Of a stretch of 64,000 nucleotides of DNA, positions 58,015 through 64,000 are shown one piece after another. How positions within the stretch are numbered: position 1 is the stretch's first letter; every line of letters starts with the position of its first letter. The stretch covers positions 19,066,608 through 19,130,607 of the forward strand of contig JAZBQD010000001.1 in NCBI GenBank assembly GCA_036583965.1, written 5' to 3'. The position numbers and the translations under genes were made by a program. The notes under the pieces are model-generated. The model was not told where the DNA came from and made no database searches. It was given only the letters and a program-made list of their open reading frames with translations. The DNA is from Prunella strophiata. Lineage: Eukaryota; Chordata; Aves; Passeriformes; Prunellidae.

Positions 58015-58476
58015 TGATGCGTTGTGCAGGCTGCCCTAGAGCAGAGGCTGGGCAGAGCTAAAGAATAAAGCAGGGATTTATTCAAAGGATCTCCTCCATG
58101 GATCCACCTTGGGCAGCACCAGAGCCCAGCCAGGGCTGCACCCAAGATGAACCAAAATGGTCCCAAAATGCACAACCAGGCAAGGGGTCTCTCCCTTGGA
58201 TCAGTTCTGCTCCATTTGCACCTTGGAGTTCATTGTCCCATTCCAGCTTTAGCCCCTGCAGTCCCACCCTGCTTGTTTTTCTCTCCTCAGCCCACGCTGT
58301 TTGTGCTCTTGGGCTGAGATTTGGATCATTTGTCCTTGGTGCCCAGCTGGAGCAGGAATTGTTTTGTCTCCCTGCTCTGTGCACAGAGCTCACCATCCCC
58401 CTGATGTGAAGCTCAGCCCCACACACTAAAGCAGCACAGAATGTGAAAAATAGCAAAGCTAAACCCTGAGGCATCA
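58015..58476 (-). mobile_element. Solo LTR, copy 3 of the TGATGCC family
   Basis: TGATGCGTTGTGCAGGCTGC to TGAGGCATCA, 462 bp, the least rearranged copy, with one 21-bp unit only. On the minus strand it reads TGATGCCTCAGGGTTTAGC, with an AATAAA near 58080 and a U5-like end. No clear target duplication. Antisense to PTPRE. Confidence 0.87.
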
Positions 58477-60651
58477 TTTCCTGCTGCCTGTGGGTGCTGG
58501 TTTCCCTCCCCTACCTGTCTTTTTTCCTTTTCCCTTCCTTTATTTCATATTTTTTTTTTCTGATTTAGGTTTGTGCTTCACATGTACCAAACAAATCTCC
58601 CATCAGCTGCCTCCCTTCTGCAGCCATGGCAGGGTTGGGGTTTTCTCTTCCAAAAATTGCCTGAGAGGGTTTAGTGTGGGTTTTGTCATATTCCCTGCTG
58701 GATATGTGTTTGTGATATCTCTGGGATTTTGAAAAGAAGATCAGATCTGTGCAGAAACAGAGTTGGTTCCTTTGGGATTTCTCCTGGGCTCAGATAAAGA
58801 TGATTTTGTTTTGTGTCATTCACTAGAATAACTTCAGATTTAGGGCAAACTTTGCCCTGCCAGCTTACTTTTGTAGAGGGGGACAAAGTGTTTTAATCAC
58901 ACAATTTTAATTGTGCACTTTTAATCACACAATTTACACAAAAATGCAAAGGAGCTGCTGCAAGGAGGGAGAAAAATCAAAGTTTGGGAGGGAGCATCCC
59001 TGATGTGCATAAACTTTTGTTAATTCCCTGTTTCCTTGGGGTGGTTTTGTGTTTGACACAAAGGGAAACTGGAACATCCCAACCCTGGAGGATTTGCTGC
59101 TGCACTTCCAGGAAGAGCCAGGGGCCAGCAGCACCAGGAACTGGGGCAGGGAGAGCCCTGAGTGAGCCTTGGTGGGTGCCCAGGGGCTCTCAGCTTCCTC
59201 CTGGTGACAATCCCCCTCTCTGGGCAATGCTAAAGTCACTTTCTCATTTACCTCTAAAAAAAATACCCTTGGGATGATCTTTGGCTGCTGTGAACAGAAA
59301 TCCTGGTGGTTTTGGGCCACAGCTCCTGGAATGGGAGCAGTGGGAAAGTTTCCCTGCTTTGCAGGATTTGTCTCTCCTGCATCCATTTCCTCCAGTGTTT
59401 CAGTCATCAATTTTTGAAGCAGTAGTGAATCAAAAGTTGTTTCAGGCCTTTTTTCCCCTTGAAATCCCCCTTGGTTTGGAGACAGTTGTGTTGGCCAGAG
59501 GTGTTTCAGCCTCTGAGCCTGCAATGGCCTCAGTTTTAACTTTCCCATGCAATTTTTGGGCTACATTTATAAATTTACTGATATTAAAGAAAATAGAGGT
59601 TAAAATGAAACCACACTGTGCCTTACTCACAGGCTCTGCAGGGATGAAGCCACTGGGGAGGAGCTGCAAGGATTTAGGAACAGATGTGCCCAGGTATAAG
59701 GAGAAAGGGACTTTTAGTGGATTTTGCCCCAATTTCCTTGTGAAATGGAAGGAGGAGAGGGGAGATCTTGGGGCAGAGAATTAAATCATGGTGGAGGAGT
59801 TCTGTCCTTGACTGAAGAAATGGGGGCAGGTGTTTGGCAGAAGGTTCAGATTCTCTTTTCCTGGCTTGGATTGAGCTTTCAGTGTTTGCCTGGGGATCAG
59901 TTCTCCACAGACACCCCAGAAATGGTGCAGCACTTCTGTGAAAGGAAGAGGGGGTGATTTATTTTTTTTTTATTGTGTAATTGTCTGAGGGAATTTTTAA
60001 TTCCCTCGTGTTGTTGTTCCCCAAACTTGTTGTTTCCCCTCTCCTGTCATGGGTCTTGTCAGAGAGCTAAAGAGAACCAACACAAACCCCCAGATCCTGG
60101 AGCACTCTGACATCCTGAGGGTGACACTTCTAACTCCATGGAAGTGGCTGCATTTTGTCTGTGAGGGACAGAACCAGGGAATTTTATTTTATTTTTTTTG
60201 TTTTGTTTCCTTGCCAGCCTTGGCTCCCAGACAGAGCTGCAAAACCCCACAGAAAGTGTTGGGTGGTTATTCATCCTCATCCAGCCACTCCTTCCCAGAG
60301 TGATTTCCTGAACCCCTGCCAAGCCATGGCTCCTGGCTGCACTTTTGTCATGCCTGTCACTTTTATCTTTACACACCACCTAAAAGTCATCCCTCATGCC
60401 TTTTATTGCCTTCCCTGTCTGTGAATTATGGTGTTGATTTACGAGCCCTTTCTCCCTGTGTGTCCCCAGCTCACCTGTGCCTCTCCAGGAATTTCTCCCC
60501 ATGCCCTCACACCCTGTGGGGCACCCAGAGAGTTTCCAGCTGCCCCCAAGGCTCAGATGGTTTTGTTGCCATCAATTCTGGGTGTTTGTTTGATCCACAG
60601 GAATCCTTCCTGGATTATTGCAGGTGTTACCTACTCCTAAATATTTTTTTT

Positions 60652-60882
60652 TGAATCCCAGAATTATTTGGGATGGAAGGGAACTTAAAAATCATCCCAT
60701 GCCACCCCTGCCATGGCAGGGACACCTTCCACTGTCCCAGGTGTTCCAAGTCCTTCCCAATCTGGCCTTGGGAATCCAGGAGCAGCCTCAGCTGCTCTGG
60801 GAATTCCATCCCAGCTCCTCCTCACCCTCCCAGCCAGGAATTCCCAATTCCCAGTATCCCATCCAACCCTTCTGCCTGTCAG
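60652..60882 (-). mobile_element. CR1 fragment
   Basis: AATCCCAGAATTATTTGGGA, CCCCTGCCATGGCAGGGACA, CCAATCTGGCCTTGGGAATC and CTCCTCACCCTCCCAGCC; reversed CR1 3' region. Confidence 0.9.
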
Positions 60883-61770
60883 CTCTCAAAGACCACTGTA
60901 GGAATGGTAAAAAATGGTAAAATGGTAAAAATGGTTTAAAAAAATGGTAAAATGGTAAAAAAAAAAACAAAACAAACTCCTTTAAAGTGTGTAAATGTAG
61001 TTTAAAAGAGAAAAAAAATTCCCAAATACCAGCAGCAACAGAAATTGCCTTAATTGTGGAAGAGTGGCTGTAGGGTTGTGTTTTGCTTGCTGAAGGTTCA
61101 AACTGGCAGTTTGGCTTCCTTAAATAAAACATGTTGGGTTTTTTAATGATTTTAATCTGTTCTGTATTGAATTATTCAGTAGAACTAAAAGGTTACAGAA
61201 GCATAATGAAAGTGAAAGGTAAAGAGACACTTCCCTAAAACACTGTGAACAGAAGGGTGAGACTCAGAGTTTGTACCAGATAGAACAAAGATGTTTTTTA
61301 ATCTCCATTCTGAGAAAAATGTCATTATTCCTGCTTGTTCTTGTATTTATATAGAATTTCAGTGAATAAGATCTCTGTGAAAGGTGGCATTTTCTGTATC
61401 TATATGAAAAGCTGGTTGAGAAGCAGCTGATGTGCACAAGGGCACTGCAGCAAAGCTTTTAATGGGCTTCAAATTCACCTTCGTACCTTGAGCTGTAAGT
61501 TCAACTTTCTTCTGATTACAGGGAAATTGAAAAATATCTTTGATTTTCTCAGCAGCAGTGGCTTGGTTGTTCTTTTTACAAGGGAGAAAAAATTTTAAAA
61601 AATTTTTAAAAAATCACTTTCAATTTTAGCTTTGCCTGTGTCAAGCATTCTGAAGCTTTTAGTAAGCAGAGGCAGATAATTGGGCAGAATTTTTGGTGCC
61701 TTAAGCACAGTTTTTGTGCCAGATGAGGCAATCCACATTTAATATTCCACATTTCTTGCTGCATCCCCAG

Positions 61771-61873
61771 ACTCCACCGAGGAGAACACCTTGCACAAGG
61801 AGCTGCTGACTTCCCTGCTGGTCCTGGTGCTGGTGGTGATCATTTTCGTGGTGCTGGTGGGGTATTTTTTCAG
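61771..61873 (+). CDS. PTPRE: PTPRE receptor isoform, transmembrane exon
   Basis: The acceptor is GCATCCCCAG ending at 61770 and the donor is GTGGGT at 61874. Joined to the preceding exon, the split codon A+AC gives Asn35. The sequon N35-S-T is therefore assembled only by splicing. The exon then encodes EENTLHKELLTS and a strongly hydrophobic run of Leu, Val and Ile (about residues 46-68), ending GYFF with a split Arg codon. This is a single type I membrane helix followed at once by basic residues in the next exon, as expected for a receptor-type PTP. The overall ectodomain (~26 residues after the signal peptide) is very short, which is characteristic of PTPRE. The exon ends in phase 2. Confidence 0.93.
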
Positions 61874-62077
61874 GTGGGTGTTTGTGGGCTCAGCCCCATC
61901 CTTTCCTTGTGCCCTCCCACGGAAGCAGAAGTGAGGCAGAGCCTGCCCTGCTCTCCCTGCCAGCATGAGCAGAAAGAGCTTCTCCAGAATTACATGGTCT
62001 GTAAAAAAAGGCCTGGGGGGGAAATGCTGCTTTTCCTCTTGCCAGGATTGTGGATTCATGTGGTGCCTCTGTTCCAG
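61874..62077 (+). other. PTPRE: PTPRE 204-bp intron that contains the cytosolic-isoform first exon
   Basis: The GT/AG-bounded phase-2 intron of the receptor transcript. Its left 91 bp would be 5'UTR and/or core promoter of the cytosolic transcript, and its right 81 bp (61997-62077) is the intron used by that transcript. An 81-bp intron is close to the practical lower size for vertebrate splicing. Confidence 0.8.
61965..61996 (+). CDS. PTPRE: PTPRE cytosolic isoform, alternative first exon (coding part)
   Basis: ATG at 61965 has A at -3 and opens MSRKSFSRIT. The exon ends with TG at 61996, before GTCTGT. Joined to the G that starts exon 62078 it makes Trp, giving MSRKSFSRITW followed by FRRHRKAVV. 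This closely resembles the mammalian cytosolic PTP epsilon N-terminus as I recall it (MSNRSSFSRLTW), and the phase is exactly right. Known biology: cyt-PTP epsilon is transcribed from an internal promoter and lacks the signal peptide and membrane helix, so it is soluble. Here its start lies 92 nt downstream of the membrane exon, inside the 204-bp intron. The 5'UTR and promoter boundaries cannot be fixed by eye. The donor GTCTGT is non-optimal, which is the main reason for caution. Confidence 0.85.
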
Positions 62078-62151
62078 GTTCAGGAGACACAGGAAAGCTG
62101 TGGTCAACTCTGGAGACAAGAAGATGCCAAATGGGATCTTGGAAGAACAAG
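62078..62151 (+). CDS. PTPRE: PTPRE juxtamembrane exon, common to both isoforms
   Basis: The acceptor is GTTCCAG ending at 62077 and the donor is GTATGG at 62152. The exon encodes (R/W)FRRHRKAVVNSGDKKMPN followed by GILEEQ and ends in phase 1. In the receptor form the first codon is Arg69, forming the basic stop-transfer cluster; in the cytosolic form it completes Trp11. The KKMPNGILEEQ segment is a PTPRE signature. In mammals a shorter p67 form arises by internal initiation near this methionine. The equivalent here is Met85 of the receptor form and Met27 of the cytosolic form; whether it is used in birds is inference. Confidence 0.94.
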
Positions 62152-63440
62152 GTATGGGGAGATTTGCTTTCAAACTCTCGTTTTTATTTCTGTCTTTAAT
62201 TCAAAATTACTCTGTGTTTGCTTTTATTTCTAATAGAAGTGACAGGGTTGTTATTAAAGAGAAAATAGACTGGAAAAATACAATTATAAATGGTTTGAGT
62301 TGAAAGGACCTTAAACTCATCCAGCTCCAGCCCCTGTGGACATGCAGGGACATCTCCCAGCCCTTGGTTGTCCCCTCCAGGCTGGCCTTGGACTAGAGAT
62401 CCATATTTACAAATCCATACTCAAGGCAGTCTAGTGGAAAATCTTAACTTTCAGTTGCTGGTTTGAAGCAGGTTTCACTTTGTGATGCAGCAAATGTTTC
62501 TGAGTAAAGCTTCCCTGGGCTCTTTGGAGATGTTTTACCAGGAGTGCCAGCTGAGTTTGTGACACTGTGATCTCTGTATTTAGAGAAGGAATTTCAGTAT
62601 TTCTTCTTAAAATGGGGGGAAAAGTCCTTAATACATTGTGAACACACTGGGTGGTTTCTGAATGTGAGGCAGGGGGTTGAGATGGGGCAGTTTGAAGCCA
62701 GAGGCACTGAAATAAAACACCTTGAGGAGCTCCAAATGTTTCCCCCTGGTTTGAGTTGTGCTGGGTTTGTTTCTGCCCGTGGAGAGCTCCTCTGTGGGGC
62801 CCAGCTCAAACCTGGGAGGGCTGGGCAGGTTGTTTTAATCACAAACAGAGAAAAATGATAAAGTTAAAGATAAAATAATCAATCTGTGGTTTGTGTCAGT
62901 CCCCCTTGGCCATGTGTGAAGTGGTGAGTGAGTTGAAGAGGGTGGCAGTCAGAGGAAAAGTCAAAACCCTAAAAATATCCATCAGCTTCCTGCTGGGGTG
63001 TTCCTGTGCACAGGGCAGCAGCTCCTCTTGGGGCACAGCTTCTGTTGGCTGCCAAGTTAAAGATAAATTATTTACTGTTATTGTCATTATTTCCCCTCAA
63101 AATGAAACAATCTGGCAGCATCTCCTTGGTGAAAGGTGCCAAAAGCTGTCCTTGCCCTGTCAGCAGAAAGAACCTTCTCCTTTTCTCAGTAAAACTTGGT
63201 CACTTTTTAATCCAGTGTAAATAGAGAAATCACTAATTTCACCAGTAGTTCTTCTTGATACCATTATGTTCTCAAAGCAACCACTTGGCCTGAGGTTTGG
63301 TGTTTTAATTTCCTTTAAAAAAAGCACCTCAGAGTGTCGTGGCAGCAGTTTGTTTTGGTGTCTTTCATACTGAGGTGAGTTTATATTTGGGAATCTGTGT
63401 CTGGCCATGCCTTTAACACGCCCTGCCCTTGTGCTGACAG
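62152..63440 (+). other. PTPRE: PTPRE intron between juxtamembrane and pre-D1 exons
   Basis: 1,289 bp, phase 1, donor GTATGG and acceptor GTGCTGACAG. Apart from the CR1 fragment at 62288-62396 I see only single-copy sequence. Confidence 0.8.
62288..62396 (-). mobile_element. PTPRE: CR1 fragment in the intron after the juxtamembrane exon
   Basis: AATGGTTTGAGTTGAAAGGA, CCTTAAACTCATCCAGCTCC, CCAGGCTGGCCTTGGACTAG; reversed CR1 3' end, 137 bp downstream of the exon ending at 62151. Confidence 0.85.
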
Positions 63441-63577
63441 AGCAGCAGAGGGTGATGCTGCTCAGCAGGTCCCCCTCGGGCCCCAAGAAGTATTTCCCCA
63501 TCCCTGTGGAAAACCTGGAGGAGGAGATCCGGGCACGCTCGGCCGACGAGGGGAAGCTCTTCAGGGAGGAGTTCAAT
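63441..63577 (+). CDS. PTPRE: PTPRE exon leading into phosphatase domain D1 (last coding exon in the window)
   Basis: The acceptor is GTGCTGACAG ending at 63440 and the donor is GTAAGT at 63578. The exon completes a Glu codon and encodes [17 protein letters not shown], then [19 protein letters not shown] and [10 protein letters not shown], ending in phase 0 after residue 139. This matches the segment immediately N-terminal to D1 in PTPRE, including the LEEEI helix that begins the extended D1 fold. No catalytic residue (WPD loop, HCSAGxGRTG) is reached. The remaining 423 bases of the window contain no recognisable following exon. Confidence 0.95.
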
Positions 63578-64000
63578 GTAAGTTTTTACACCTGGGTGCC
63601 TGAAAACGGGGGGGAAAACCAAAATATCTGTGAGTGTTAATAATTCTTGTGTCTGGTGCATGATTGGTGCTGTTCCTGGGGGTTCTGTCAGCTGTGGGGA
63701 GCTTTCATCTGGATAAAACCTGGAGGTTTTACTGATTTGTGATGCTGAGTTGGTGTTACATGAACTGTTTGCCTCTTGCTAACATTGTAAGAAAGTCTTT
63801 AGTGTTTGCCTGAGGCTGGAGGAGAGGAACATTGAATATAAACCTCTTCAGCATTGATTTTCATGTTGGTGCTGGGGGGTTTTGGGGGATCTGGGTGTTT
63901 CATCTCCATGGGAATTACTTAGAGGAGAGGACACAGTGTGGCCTTAACATTGCCCTGCTGGGGTTTGACTTCTTTTTTCCTGATAATTTGACTTTTTGGT
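63578..64000 (+). other. PTPRE: PTPRE intron, incomplete at the window edge
   Basis: The stretch starts with the consensus donor GTAAGT and runs to the end of the window without a recognisable acceptor plus D1-encoding exon. Nothing else is seen in it. Confidence 0.75.

Larger units (their letters stand above)
53897..61770 (+). other. PTPRE: PTPRE intron between signal-peptide and membrane exons
   Basis: This 7,874-bp phase-1 intron has GT/AG borders. It contains two copies of the TGATGC...GCATCA LTR family and six CR1 fragments, listed separately. It also contains an A-rich simple stretch with repeated GGTAAAA units at about 60903-60970 and AT-rich single-copy sequence (55600-57200 and 61000-61700). 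I see no additional coding exon. The last ~1 kb upstream of 61771 must include, or lie close to, the promoter of the cytosolic isoform, but no TATA box convincing enough to call is present. Confidence 0.8.
53787..64000 (+). other. PTPRE: PTPRE gene, 5' coding part (receptor-type tyrosine phosphatase epsilon), runs off the right edge
   Basis: Four exons join in frame (103, 103, 74 and 137 coding nt; 417 nt, 139 codons) with canonical AG/GT borders. The product has a signal peptide (residues ~1-19), a short Thr-rich ectodomain with sequons at N23 and N35, one membrane helix (~46-68), a basic stop-transfer segment (RFRRHRK, 69-75) and the PTPRE-typical stretch KKMPNGILEEQEQQRV (83-98), then [18 protein letters not shown]. 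Known of the family: PTP epsilon has tandem cytoplasmic phosphatase domains and acts on Src-family kinases, Kv channels and insulin-receptor signalling. It is made as membrane and cytosolic isoforms from separate promoters, and both starts are present here. The paralogue PTPRA is rejected because it has a much longer ectodomain and a different juxtamembrane sequence. The catalytic domains D1 and D2 lie downstream of the window, so activity cannot be judged from this sequence. Confidence 0.95.

Noticed and set aside
53787..63577. Assignment to the paralogue PTPRA
   Set aside because: PTPRA has a long ectodomain and a different juxtamembrane sequence. The KKMPNGILEEQ and [14 protein letters not shown] stretches and the cytosolic MSRKSFSRITW start are PTPRE features.

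Overview
This window is vertebrate nuclear DNA, almost certainly from a bird and probably a passerine or another neoavian. It carries about twenty-five 5'-truncated CR1 LINE fragments, recognisable by their conserved 3' third, together with avian-style solo LTRs. It also has many tandem repeat arrays and only a handful of widely spaced short exons with GT/AG splice sites. There are no prokaryotic operons, no rRNA or tRNA genes that I can see, and no CRISPR array. The very long open reading frames are all stop-free tandem repeats or CR1 shadows.

The one gene I can identify is the 5' coding part of PTPRE (receptor-type protein tyrosine phosphatase epsilon), on the + strand at the right end. Four receptor-isoform coding exons splice in frame: 53787-53896, 61771-61873, 62078-62151 and 63441-63577. 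They give the first 139 residues: signal peptide, short Thr-rich N-glycosylated ectodomain, single membrane helix, juxtamembrane segment and the lead-in to phosphatase domain D1. The catalytic domains lie beyond the right edge. The 204-bp intron after the membrane exon also holds the alternative first exon of the cytosolic isoform (61965-61996, MSRKSFSRIT plus a split Trp codon). The window therefore encodes both a membrane-anchored and a soluble start of the same enzyme.

Layout: 1-53786 is PTPRE intron 1 and/or 5' flank, because the first coding exon has only 7 nt of 5'UTR and so must be preceded by a non-coding exon. This stretch contains a degenerate ~52-bp minisatellite (1-350), a probable LTR (about 5950-6399), AT-rich microsatellites and a ~1.0-kb perfect 9-bp AT satellite (10071-12258). 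It continues with a triplicated block with microsatellites (13396-13950), a 46-bp array (14855-15180), and a ~763-bp segment present twice (15453-16215 and 25333-26094). An LTR carrying 42 perfect 21-bp repeats sits inside a CR1 (21134-22572). Further right are a 73-bp array (33426-33843), a ~5-kb G-rich 19-bp minisatellite with a 500-N assembly gap (34507-39590), a TATA/GC-box candidate promoter near 44.1-44.2 kb, and a 316-bp-arm inverted repeat (44830-45779). The PTPRE exons and introns fill 53787-64000, with two more copies of the same LTR family in the first coding intron.

I did not find a clearly novel functional system. The strongest points are the embedded alternative first exon of PTPRE, the LTR-internal minisatellite with a readable insertion history, the long inverted repeat, and the large G4-prone minisatellite. 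All homology calls come from recall of family sequences, not from searches.
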